NCBI GenBank assembly: GCA_017645305.1 | Contig: JAGCPD010000012.1 | Location: 1-64,000, forward strand | DNA: 64,000 bases | Direction of reading: 5' to 3' | DNA from: Bacteroidaceae bacterium | Lineage (GTDB): Bacteria; Bacteroidota; Bacteroidia; Bacteroidales; Bacteroidaceae | Shown: positions 18,180 through 26,927 of the stretch, piece by piece | Layout: each line of letters starts with the position of its first letter | Position numbering within the stretch: the stretch's first letter is position 1 | Position numbers and translations under genes: made by a program | The notes under the pieces: model-generated | Seen by the model: the letters and a program-made list of their open reading frames with translations, nothing else | The model's database searches: none | What the model was told of the DNA's origin: nothing

Positions 18180-21100
18180 TTAGTTACCTGCCATAATGTC
18201 GTAAATGGCAACAACATCCATTACATTTACTTCGCCGTCACCGTTAACGTCAGCCACATCTGTCTTTTCAATATTACCTGCCATAATGTCGTAAATGGCA
18301 ACAGCATCCATTACGTTTACTTCGCCGTCACCGTTAACGTCACCATCCTTGGCAGGAGATTCTACGAAGCGCATGTTGCGGATATTAACAATGGCACCAT
18401 TACTATTGCTCATAATGAGCAGTTCAATAACATCAGAAGCCTTTGTCATGCCCAAAGCCTTAACGTTAAATGACAGCTTCTTGAACTCTGAGGTTGACTC
18501 CAAAGTTCCCATTTCGACGAACTCTTTGCTCACGCTATTGTAGATACGACTACCTTCCAGAGTCATGTCAGATGTATATTCGAACTCAAGGATTGTCTCA
18601 TTCTCCAACAAGTCATCGTACATCTTTCCGAATCTGACATAAACCTTCTGTGTTTTTTCTGCATCAGGCTCAACAGTAGCAAACTCATAGTTGAACGGAG
18701 CCACCTCAGTATATGAATCAATAGATCTTATGGCAGTTTCCTCAACAATCTCCAAATAATCAGGATACTTGGCAAGAAGGTTATTCAAAGCTTTCTTGGC
18801 CTCAGCTGCATTGTCGTACATACCAATGTCCAAAGAGTCGGAGATACCATAGACAACTCCATCAAACTCGTCTGCTTCCTCCCCGAAACCGTCAATAGAA
18901 AAATGGTTAATCCACTTCTCGTAAACAATGTCCTTGTAAGCACAGAGATTATAATATGCAGCCTTTGTGGCATTAGTTTCTTCAAACACATTACCATCAG
19001 CTACCAACTGCTCTACCATAGTACGGGATGCAGCATCAGCCAAGGCTTCTTTCTGAGCAGCAGCAAAGTTAGGAGCAGCCTTGTACTCGTTGATATCCTC
19101 ATATTCCAAAGCCATGACAGGTTTATAAATCTCTGTCATTGTGGCTACTCGGGCACCATTGTACTCAGCAGCAGCAGCAATGGCCTCTGCCGTAGCTTCC
19201 TCACCGAGGTAAGTCAGACGGAAATTACCAGCGCCCAGCCAGTCACCACCTACAATCGTACCTTCGTTCTTTATACCAAACTTCAATGTACCATCGGTAA
19301 CCTTAGCAACCATAGTAACCTCATAACGGTCTTGCAGGATTGCATTGATGGTACCCTGAACACCCCAAATAACATAACCAACAACTACAGAGTCAACCTC
19401 GTCAACACCTGTTTCCCCCTCAACGTCACAAGCATAGATTTCCTTATCAGCTATGCTGCCCAACCAAGCGTTATCCTTATCTGTCATACCCTCGCGTACA
19501 ACAGGAACGAAAGTCTTGGTGTCATTGGCAAATGCCAAAGCTGAATAGTTGAAACTGTTGATGTCACCGTTAGGACGGAAACCTGCATTCAGTTTCACTT
19601 CATAGTAACCATTCTTCAAATTGTTCAATGTCTGACTGATATTGAACTTGGACTGTACATTGCAGAACTCTGCAGCAGACATGGTACCTTCTTCGTTTGT
19701 TCCATTGCTGAACAGATAGCCATCCCAACCTTCAGCCGTCTTAGTGCCGGAGACATCTTTTCCCTCTTTGTCAACAACCTGTTCTGCCTTAGCAAAACTA
19801 CGGTTAACAATCAGAGAAGAAATGTCTGTACCTGGCACATAACCGGCAGCCACGGCTGCTTTCTTCATAGACTCAAGGAACTCTATTTCTTCTGCAACCA
19901 CACTGTCAGCAAGCACGTGATGGTCAAGGATATATTCTGCGGAGCCATTAACGAAAACTTCGTTAGGATCTACAGCATCTTCGCCAATGTAGGATTTCAA
20001 TGTTGCCAGGGCCTCAGATTCTTCAAGTGTATTATCTTCGAGGTACTGCTTAACAGCCTCAACATTATCACTGAACAAACTATATACCTTGGCACATGCA
20101 GTAATACTGTCACGAAGAGTTTCAAGGATGTAGTTGACACGGAAGAGAGACTCCATGTTCATGCAATCATTGATTTCAGGGATGGTCTTCTCATATTTGT
20201 CTATGAGAGCCTGCTCTGCTATAACGTCACGGTCAAAACCATTAGCCTGATTAATATAATCATCTTTAATTACCCCGAACTCTTCGGGTGTGCCGAAGTG
20301 GATTTCATTCATCTGTATGGAGTTGCCTTCGTAAGCCTTGGTTACGACAACCTTGTAATATGTATAAGGTTCTGTGGTCTCTGTGCTAAAGCCGAAGTAA
20401 GAAGGCTCTGCGTTAACAGGATGCAGACGATCCTGACCAATGTTCTCCTTGGAATCAACGAGAACCCAACCTTCAGCATCCTTGGTAGCATCGGCATCAC
20501 CATCGAAGTTTGCACCATAGATGTACCAAGTGCCCCAGTTACGTTCTGGGAATCTGCCTGTATCGTTACCTGTGGTCAGGGTGTAGAAGAAAGGATTCGT
20601 CTTGTCCATCGTACGGAAGATGATATAGGTATCGCCATTGGCATCAGCCAGACCACCCCACTTGGTAGCCTTAACTTCTACTTCCTTTTCCTCACCGGTT
20701 TCGGGATCCGTCTGCATTTCCTTCGTGTTCAGGGCAATACCGTCGATAAGGTGACCATAGAAGCCATCGCCCCACTGACCAACAGTGTGACCGCCAAGCA
20801 AGATATATGAGCAAGCATTGGATTCATCTACAGCATTATAGATCCACTGCAGATAATCAATCTCTGCCTGAAGAGAGTCGTTGTTAAGAGGACAATTCTC
20901 CATGATGTATGCATAGGTACCACGGATGTACTTTGCACAAGGAGCTATATTCTCGCCCTTATAACCGGCCTGCCAAGCACTCAGACTTTCAGACTCGATA
21001 CTAATAGCTGCGATTTCGTCATAAATTGAATCATACTTTTCGTACAAATCGGCAGAACTCTCTATCTGCTTCTGCAGGGCTTCCAGTTCGTTCTTGATTT

Positions 21101-23339
21101 TCATTACATCGGGAGCGTTAACAGTAGTTGCCAGTTCCTGATACTTAGACTTGTAAGCATCAACAAAATTCTTATAGGCAGGTCTTTCCTCCGGATCGTA
21201 ATCAGCGAACAGTTCTGTAAACTCTTCACGATACTCAACCAAATTACCCGTATTATAGAACGTGAACTCGTTCATCTGAATAAGGTCACCACTGACAGCC
21301 TCATAGACTTCAATCTTAAAGTACTGGTAAGGCACGGTGCAACCTTCAGAAAGATAGATGTAACTTTCAAATTCGTTCTCGATGTGAAGGACATCCTGAC
21401 CGACGTTCTTCTTATCGTCAATAAGTACCCAAGCATCGGAATTGCGGACGGTCTCCGGATCGGGGTCTTCGTCGAAGTTGGCACCCCAAATCTTCCACGT
21501 CTTCCAGTTACGGCCGGTGTAGGTATAAGTATCGTTACCGGTTACAAGACCGTAATAGGTGGGTTTGATGCGTGTGTCAGCCTTGAAAACGGTCCAAGCT
21601 GGCTTGCTGGAACTTACACCGTTGATACACCACTTGGTAGCTGTGGAACCCTTTGCATTGCCATCATAAAGCATGGCATCTTCCTCGCCACCAAAACCGC
21701 CACTACCATTAATCTGCTCGTAAGTAGCATAGATGGCATCAGGTATTCCAGAGTTATTGATGATATATGTATTGATACGGTTTGCCTCTGCCAGAGCTTC
21801 GGTACCGGTAATCTGACGATTAGCCTTGATGTAGGCGAGGTTACCAACAGGATACTCACTGTTAGGTGCAACAACATCCGTCTCACTAATCCATGTTGTC
21901 AGATATGCAACGGCCTTTTCGGAAAGGTCACCACCATCAATAGCATTAATAGCCTGATTGCGGGCAGTAATCAGTTCAGCATAGTTGCTTGCAGAAGCAT
22001 TTATCTTGGTCTGCAGTTCATCAACAGCTGCATTAAGCGTACTCAGCTGAATAGGATCGGTGCATGCCCTGACCTGTGCAATGAGTGCTGTCATTTGGTC
22101 AAGCAGTGCCTTTTCTGCAACGAGGTCTGGGTCGAATTCAGCCTCAGCAGCATCGGCAATGGCATTACGTTGGAGAATGATAACATACTCGTCGCCAAAG
22201 GAAAGTTCTGCCATCTGCATCACGGTACCTGACACAATTTGGTCGATTTCCACCTTGAAGTACCTGAACTGTGTGGCGTTAGCATCGGTGAGAGTGAAGT
22301 ATGCCTGCGCATAGCTGGTAGCAGGAAGTTCATTCAAGCCTGTACCCGCGGGAACACCTGTTTTGCTATCAAGGAGTACCCAGTCCGCAGACTCGCGTGT
22401 CACAGCTGCCTCGTCGTAAGCATTCATACCATAAATCCGCCACTGCTTCCAGTTACGGCCAGGGTTGTTGCCCGTATCGTTGGCTGTAGTCAAAGTATAG
22501 TAAGTGGGAGCGATAGGACGTGAAGCCTTGATAAGGACATAACCGCCATTAGTGGTCTCACCTTCGTTTCTGTTAGTAAAGCTACAGCACCACTTTGTAT
22601 CGGTTTTGCCATCAAAGAGATTGCCGACACCTTCACCGCCGAAACCCTCAGGAGCACCGCCTTTGGAGAAATAGTTGACAGGCACGTCTGTGCCAGTACC
22701 CTGGTCTTCCAACCACTTGAGATAATCCTGAAATTCCTTATAAGTACCCAAGCCCCATTCGGACATCTGCTGATAGACATCTGCATTTGCAACAGTCTTG
22801 GTAATTTCAATCCAGAAGTACTGGTAAGCTGTAGTGCCGTCAGCCTTCTCGAACTCAAGAGTAACATCTTTCGTGTTCTGGGCAGGAAGGGGTTCGTCGT
22901 CCTTTTGATCAATGAGCGTCCAACCCTCACCTTCACGAACTGCCTGATCATCGCTCTCAAAGTTACCACCATAGATTTTCCAGGAAGCCCAGTTACGATC
23001 GGGATGAGTGCCTGTATCACCACCGGTTACGAGGAAATAGTAATTAGGAACTACGGCCTTATCTGCCTTCACAATAATGTACATGTGGTTGTACGAATTC
23101 TCGTCATTTGCAGGATATGATTCCTCATCACTGAGGCTTGGGTCGAACCAACCGCCCCACTTGGTCGAAATATCTGCATCAACCAACTTGTCGTAGTACT
23201 CACTCGAGCTGTTCCAGGAGTTCACACCGTCCAAAGCCGTGAGCTTAACATACTCAGCCCACACACTTTGACTGGATAGAAACATCAAGGATGTAACCAG
23301 AGAGAGAACCATACGTTTAAAAGTAAATCTTTTCATCAC
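18180..23339 (-). CDS. Giant secreted multi-discoidin protein ending in a dockerin-like pair
   Basis: A 1719-residue protein with a signal peptide (cleavage after VWA, about residue 28). Four discoidin-like modules carry the motif GNDTG...RNWKTWKIYGANF near residues 106, 285, 600 and 922. Helical spacers separate them. A further beta-sandwich carbohydrate-binding-like module occupies about 1175-1350 (SLIVNRSFAKAEQ, LNNLKNGYYEVKLNAGFRPNG). The last 57 residues contain two nearly identical Ca-binding loops (DVNGDGEVNVMDAVAIYDIM and DVNGDGEVNVMDVVAIYDIM), which is the layout of a type I dockerin. Unlike its paralogue at 170-4318 it has no T9SS sorting tail. No catalytic domain is seen; a glycan-binding scaffold or adhesin is inferred. 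Confidence 0.82.
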   Translation of the reverse strand: MMKRFTFKRMVLSLVTSLMFLSSQSVWAEYVKLTALDGVNSWNSSSEYYDKLVDADISTKWGGWFDPSLSDEESYPANDENSYNHMYIIVKADKAVVPNYYFLVTGGDTGTHPDRNWASWKIYGGNFESDDQAVREGEGWTLIDQKDDEPLPAQNTKDVTLEFEKADGTTAYQYFWIEITKTVANADVYQQMSEWGLGTYKEFQDYLKWLEDQGTGTDVPVNYFSKGGAPEGFGGEGVGNLFDGKTDTKWCCSFTNRNEGETTNGGYVLIKASRPIAPTYYTLTTANDTGNNPGRNWKQWRIYGMNAYDEAAVTRESADWVLLDSKTGVPAGTGLNELPATSYAQAYFTLTDANATQFRYFKVEIDQIVSGTVMQMAELSFGDEYVIILQRNAIADAAEAEFDPDLVAEKALLDQMTALIAQVRACTDPIQLSTLNAAVDELQTKINASASNYAELITARNQAINAIDGGDLSEKAVAYLTTWISETDVVAPNSEYPVGNLAYIKANRQITGTEALAEANRINTYIINNSGIPDAIYATYEQINGSGGFGGEEDAMLYDGNAKGSTATKWCINGVSSSKPAWTVFKADTRIKPTYYGLVTGNDTYTYTGRNWKTWKIWGANFDEDPDPETVRNSDAWVLIDDKKNVGQDVLHIENEFESYIYLSEGCTVPYQYFKIEVYEAVSGDLIQMNEFTFYNTGNLVEYREEFTELFADYDPEERPAYKNFVDAYKSKYQELATTVNAPDVMKIKNELEALQKQIESSADLYEKYDSIYDEIAAISIESESLSAWQAGYKGENIAPCAKYIRGTYAYIMENCPLNNDSLQAEIDYLQWIYNAVDESNACSYILLGGHTVGQWGDGFYGHLIDGIALNTKEMQTDPETGEEKEVEVKATKWGGLADANGDTYIIFRTMDKTNPFFYTLTTGNDTGRFPERNWGTWYIYGANFDGDADATKDAEGWVLVDSKENIGQDRLHPVNAEPSYFGFSTETTEPYTYYKVVVTKAYEGNSIQMNEIHFGTPEEFGVIKDDYINQANGFDRDVIAEQALIDKYEKTIPEINDCMNMESLFRVNYILETLRDSITACAKVYSLFSDNVEAVKQYLEDNTLEESEALATLKSYIGEDAVDPNEVFVNGSAEYILDHHVLADSVVAEEIEFLESMKKAAVAAGYVPGTDISSLIVNRSFAKAEQVVDKEGKDVSGTKTAEGWDGYLFSNGTNEEGTMSAAEFCNVQSKFNISQTLNNLKNGYYEVKLNAGFRPNGDINSFNYSALAFANDTKTFVPVVREGMTDKDNAWLGSIADKEIYACDVEGETGVDEVDSVVVGYVIWGVQGTINAILQDRYEVTMVAKVTDGTLKFGIKNEGTIVGGDWLGAGNFRLTYLGEEATAEAIAAAAEYNGARVATMTEIYKPVMALEYEDINEYKAAPNFAAAQKEALADAASRTMVEQLVADGNVFEETNATKAAYYNLCAYKDIVYEKWINHFSIDGFGEEADEFDGVVYGISDSLDIGMYDNAAEAKKALNNLLAKYPDYLEIVEETAIRSIDSYTEVAPFNYEFATVEPDAEKTQKVYVRFGKMYDDLLENETILEFEYTSDMTLEGSRIYNSVSKEFVEMGTLESTSEFKKLSFNVKALGMTKASDVIELLIMSNSNGAIVNIRNMRFVESPAKDGDVNGDGEVNVMDAVAIYDIMAGNIEKTDVADVNGDGEVNVMDVVAIYDIMAGN
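18184..18252. repeat. Dockerin repeat unit, distal copy
   Basis: A 69-bp segment that is repeated at 18274-18342, offset by exactly 90 bp (30 codons), with two mismatches. The near identity at DNA level suggests a recent duplication or gene conversion of the Ca-binding loop. Confidence 0.85.
18274..18342. repeat. Dockerin repeat unit, proximal copy
   Basis: Partner of the 69-bp segment at 18184-18252. The two differences fall at ACAACA/ACAGCA and ACATTT/ACGTTT. Confidence 0.85.
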
Positions 23340-23424
23340 TTTTTGGTTTTTAGTTAATAATAAAGTTTGTAATTATATGTTTTTTTTCGAATACATTTCT
23401 TTGCAATATGCCCCTAATTCCCTA

Positions 23425-23432
23425 CAAAAATA
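23425..23432 (-). promoter_or_regulatory. Possible -7 element of the 1719-residue protein gene
   Basis: TATTTTTG on the minus strand, 86 bp upstream of the start codon. No clear TTTG lies 19-21 bp further upstream, so this is a weak call. The leader ends in an AACTAAAAACCAAAAAG stretch almost identical to that of the paralogue at 170-4318. Confidence 0.35.
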
Positions 23433-23535
23433 CTGTTTTTGCAGCACACTTTAACCATTTTATATGCTTTCACCCGCCCGTTTAACATTATTTAACCGCA
23501 AACCGCGGGACAATCCTCTTTTTCTTTATTTATAA

Positions 23536-26500
23536 TTACCTAAAAATTATCTTTTTCCCATTAATAATGTAAATACCCTTGAGCAATTTGCTATTTGACA
23601 CCATTTTGCGGCCAGAAAGGTCATAGACAGAATTGTCCATTGTCCATTGTCCATTGTCCATTGAAGAGATTCCTGTCTCCTTGTCCTCTACAACCAACCA
23701 AAAATCAAAGGGGGTATAGTTGACGGCTTCCAGTGTAAAATTGTTAGTTTGGCTGTCAATTATCTCCCAACAATTGTCATCTGGATTATCGGTATAGGTA
23801 TTGCTTCCATATAAACGCCATGTACAAGGATTGCGACCAGAGAAGTTACGGGTGTCGTTAGCCGTATAGATACGATAACCATATGGAATCACTTCCTCTT
23901 GTGCATCATAAAGGAAGAAGGCCCGATTATTGAATGAACTGCAATACTTAGTGTAAACATTACTGTCGCCTGCATCGGGCCAGTCATGATGTGCTATATT
24001 GCTCTCTGTCCCATTATATATATGTAAGGAAGCGTATTCCTCGCCAGTCGCATCCAGAATGTCGAAATCGGCAAACTGAATGGTGCCGTTATAACCATCC
24101 CTGATGCCACGGACATCCCATTTGTAATAACGGTATCCCTTTACCAATTTGTTGATATTTGTATAGACACCGTTTTTATTATAAACAATACCGCTTGAAG
24201 TGTTCAACACAGGATGAACATCACGCTTACGACCATTATCTATGTTCTGTCGCCACTTGGTTGCGCCGTCGCCTCCGGTATTCAAAAGATAGCAGAGTGC
24301 ACCTGACATCACATCTATCGGCGTAACACGTTCTACCTGATTCGAGTAGGCATCATAACAGTTCTGCAACTCCAAAACTAAATCGGTATAAGCAAACTCC
24401 TGTCCTTGGGAAGTACCTGTCACCTTACCTGCATTATAGCAATCAGTGATATATAGCTTTCCCTTTGAAGGTGCAATAAGGGCTGCTGCCAAACTGTCAG
24501 CCTGAATCTTGCCCAAATTGTAGGAATCCTGCATATAGATAATACCCAACATACGGACGTACCCTAAGAAAGCTGCCGCATAACTGCCTGTTGCCGTAAC
24601 GGTAGCAGCTGAACTGCAGCCGTTTATCTTAACCGTGCCTGTACGGACATACCCTATCAATCCGCCTACATAATTGACACCCGATACGGAACAGGTTGCG
24701 TCAAAATTCAAATCCTTTATCTCTGTGCCCGATGCCACCATGCCAAAGAATCCTACATTGTTCTTTCCCATTATTTTCAGATTGCTAATAGTATGACCAC
24801 CACCATCGAACTTACCAGTATATTGTATCTTATCGTTTCCGATAGGAACAAAGTCTTCCTCATAGCCTGCCATATCAATATCAGCCATCAGCACGGCACT
24901 TGCATTCTTCTCACCGCCATTCACAATCCCGGCAAAAGTACAGAGGTCGTACGGTGTATAAATTTGATAAATCCCGTCTTTCTGGGTAAGCGTGCCGTAA
25001 TTCAGCATATTGTCCATCCATGAGACACGTTCTGCCACAAAATCACGAACACGATCCACCTCTTTTTCCCATGAACCGGGAACGTCAGGGTTGAGCGAAA
25101 GCCATTGGTTGAGATAAGGCCAGCGAATGAAGTTAAGGCGAGCAGAAGCCTGGATTTCCCTACGGATGGAATCAACATCAGCAGCCACATCTGCCGGTTC
25201 AAAGGCTCCTTTCTTGCGAAGCTTTACCCACATATTCTGCAAACGGGCAATAACAGACGGGTCAGAAAGAATACGGCTGACAAACTCCCTCCAGTTTCCT
25301 GTCTGACGCACTTTATAAGTCCAATCCATACGTTCATTGGCAGGATAGGTGGTTTGGTCGTTCTCAAGAGCAAGGTCGGCATCCCAGATAGGACCAGTAT
25401 AGAAGTGATTATCACCGCGCTCCTTAAACATAAACACTTGACAAATCATGTCGGTATTGCCATTGAACTCGCTAATAAGGAACCACCTGAGAAACGACTC
25501 AATGTCGAGAACTGAGCGAAATCCTTTCTCAGGGTCAGTATAGTCTGGCCCAAAGACAATGCTCTCCATGTTGTTGAAAGTATCCTCGATGTACTGAAAC
25601 TGCTTTGGTTGGATGATGTCTTCGTCAGGGTCGTGAACAGAAATAGGGTTACCATACGAAGAGTAAAAGTAATAAGGTTCACGTGAAGCATTGTTATCTA
25701 CCTCTACATAGTAACCACCCGTTATAGTCTCCTCGTCAAGGTCTGTTTCGCTCATCTCGGTGATGTCGATGCGTCCACTATGAACATCTACATGGTCGGC
25801 CAAAGTATATGTACCATGATAGTCACCATTAACAATAAGGTCAACAACCTGGCACCAAGGCGTCCATTCCTTTTCACCGCGCCTTGACATTGCCCACGCC
25901 ACAGGATTGCGCATCAGTGTCTTATCGCGATAACTGTTGATAAGTACCCATTTCTTGGCCTTTACAGGCGACTCGTTCTTCCCGTCTTTCATCACATGAT
26001 GACTCTTGCCGTCATTGTACTTCATGCGGAAAGCCTTGTTCTCGTGCGTGGAAGAATAGTTGCCGCGAACGCGAAACAGGATGGGATACTCCTGCACCAT
26101 CTTGCCGCCTTCATATATCAGTACTGACTGGGATTCGAAATCCTCGCCTCGGGTTGTGGGCAGAATGGCATTCTTAACATGAATGCTAAGGGTCGGTATG
26201 TTAGTTACCTGATAAAACTGGCTGTCATCGCCCTCACCTGCATGACCATAGAACTTCAGTTCCGCCACATTACAATAAGAACCGGAACTGCCTACATAAC
26301 GGACATAACGGAAACCGCGGCTCACATTCACATCAACATCTGTCGCTGTCCTTGCGGCAGGCTTTTCTGCAATAAGATATAAAGGAAGAGCATCCATAAA
26401 ATCGGGGTCATTTGCTCCCTCAAAAAGTGAGAGCAACATTCGGTCCGGTCCCATGGAATTGGCTACTGGTGTAAAACTGATGTGTGTGATAACGTGAGGT

Positions 26501-26715
26501 GACCCCAAATCCAATCCCACCCATTCCATAAGGGAACTGTTACTCGAGAAATATGTTGAGGCATCGTCATCAAAAGCTTTCCCCGCAGACTGCTTATTAC
26601 TAGAAGCCAATGTTGTTCCTGACAGTAACATATCTGTACGGGCATCGTAAGCATAAACATTAAAATCAAATAAGAGCAGTATAAAGATTGCCCTCAGCAG
26701 TTTCGTCAATTCCAT
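23536..26715 (-). CDS. Secreted CotH-domain protein with discoidin modules, GLUG repeats and T9SS tail
   Basis: A 1059-residue protein with signal peptide (about residues 1-22). Order: a discoidin module (about 25-155, TYFSSNSSLMEWVGLDLGS); a CotH kinase-like domain (about 165-570) with FRVRGNYSS, WVLINSYRDKTLMRNPVAW and the hallmark GPIWDADLALEND near residue 438; GLUG-like repeats (about 625-770); a second discoidin-like module (about 870-1010, ANDTRNFSGRNPCTWRLYG); and a T9SS type A tail (YDLSGRKMVSNSKLLKGIYI). CotH of Bacillus is a spore-coat protein kinase; secreted Bacteroidetes relatives have not, to my knowledge, been assigned a substrate. A second protein of the same build lies at 50618-54199. 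A 7-bp repeat at 23632-23663 encodes the MDNGQWTMDN linker. Confidence 0.85.
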   Translation of the reverse strand: MELTKLLRAIFILLLFDFNVYAYDARTDMLLSGTTLASSNKQSAGKAFDDDASTYFSSNSSLMEWVGLDLGSPHVITHISFTPVANSMGPDRMLLSLFEGANDPDFMDALPLYLIAEKPAARTATDVDVNVSRGFRYVRYVGSSGSYCNVAELKFYGHAGEGDDSQFYQVTNIPTLSIHVKNAILPTTRGEDFESQSVLIYEGGKMVQEYPILFRVRGNYSSTHENKAFRMKYNDGKSHHVMKDGKNESPVKAKKWVLINSYRDKTLMRNPVAWAMSRRGEKEWTPWCQVVDLIVNGDYHGTYTLADHVDVHSGRIDITEMSETDLDEETITGGYYVEVDNNASREPYYFYSSYGNPISVHDPDEDIIQPKQFQYIEDTFNNMESIVFGPDYTDPEKGFRSVLDIESFLRWFLISEFNGNTDMICQVFMFKERGDNHFYTGPIWDADLALENDQTTYPANERMDWTYKVRQTGNWREFVSRILSDPSVIARLQNMWVKLRKKGAFEPADVAADVDSIRREIQASARLNFIRWPYLNQWLSLNPDVPGSWEKEVDRVRDFVAERVSWMDNMLNYGTLTQKDGIYQIYTPYDLCTFAGIVNGGEKNASAVLMADIDMAGYEEDFVPIGNDKIQYTGKFDGGGHTISNLKIMGKNNVGFFGMVASGTEIKDLNFDATCSVSGVNYVGGLIGYVRTGTVKINGCSSAATVTATGSYAAAFLGYVRMLGIIYMQDSYNLGKIQADSLAAALIAPSKGKLYITDCYNAGKVTGTSQGQEFAYTDLVLELQNCYDAYSNQVERVTPIDVMSGALCYLLNTGGDGATKWRQNIDNGRKRDVHPVLNTSSGIVYNKNGVYTNINKLVKGYRYYKWDVRGIRDGYNGTIQFADFDILDATGEEYASLHIYNGTESNIAHHDWPDAGDSNVYTKYCSSFNNRAFFLYDAQEEVIPYGYRIYTANDTRNFSGRNPCTWRLYGSNTYTDNPDDNCWEIIDSQTNNFTLEAVNYTPFDFWLVVEDKETGISSMDNGQWTMDNSVYDLSGRKMVSNSKLLKGIYIINGKKIIFR
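23632..23663. repeat. Heptad repeat inside the CotH gene
   Basis: Four perfect copies of ATTGTCC followed by ATTG. It is the most regular heptad array in the window and lies in frame in the linker before the sorting tail. Confidence 0.85.
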
Positions 26716-26767
26716 GTTGTTTCTTCATCAATCAGGTTTTTTAGACCCGCTCTTTTTATTTTGAGCG

Positions 26768-26799
26768 CAAAAATACGAATATTTTTTTGAACAAGCAAA
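26768..26799 (-). promoter_or_regulatory. Promoter of the first CotH gene
   Basis: On the minus strand TTTG (26796-26799), 20 bp, TATTTTTG (26768-26775). It overlaps back to back with the plus-strand promoters of rnr. Confidence 0.7.
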
Positions 26800-26815
26800 A
26801 AACTTTCTATCTTTG
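26786..26815 (+). promoter_or_regulatory. Upstream promoter P1 of rnr
   Basis: TTTG (26786-26789), 18-bp spacer, TATCTTTG (26808-26815). The spacer is one base shorter than usual, so P2 is the stronger candidate. Confidence 0.45.
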
Positions 26816-26866
26816 GCTATCACCGAAGGCGCTTCCGCTCAACAACAAAAATAAAATAGGTTATAT

Positions 26867-26897
26867 TTTGTATTGTTCTCGCTTATTTGTATCTTTG
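26867..26897 (+). promoter_or_regulatory. Downstream promoter P2 of rnr
   Basis: TTTG (26867-26870), 19-bp spacer, TATCTTTG (26890-26897), 30 bp before the ATG at 26928. The spacer contains CTCGCTTATTTG, which recurs in both promoters upstream of the GH97 gene. Confidence 0.8.
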
Positions 26898-26927
26898 CAA
26901 CATAATAATTTTTGGAAATTGAGAATT

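Noticed and set aside
19917..20810. 297-codon plus-strand frame opposite the 1719-residue protein gene
   Set aside because: Antisense shadow of a repetitive coding region; similar shadows at 21384-22232 and 764-1420 follow the same codon phase as the repeats on the real strand.
26787..26927. 47-codon N-terminal extension of RNase R
   Set aside because: Two promoters lie inside it and the extension has no relation to the family; the ATG at 26928 is 30 bp after a consensus -7 box.
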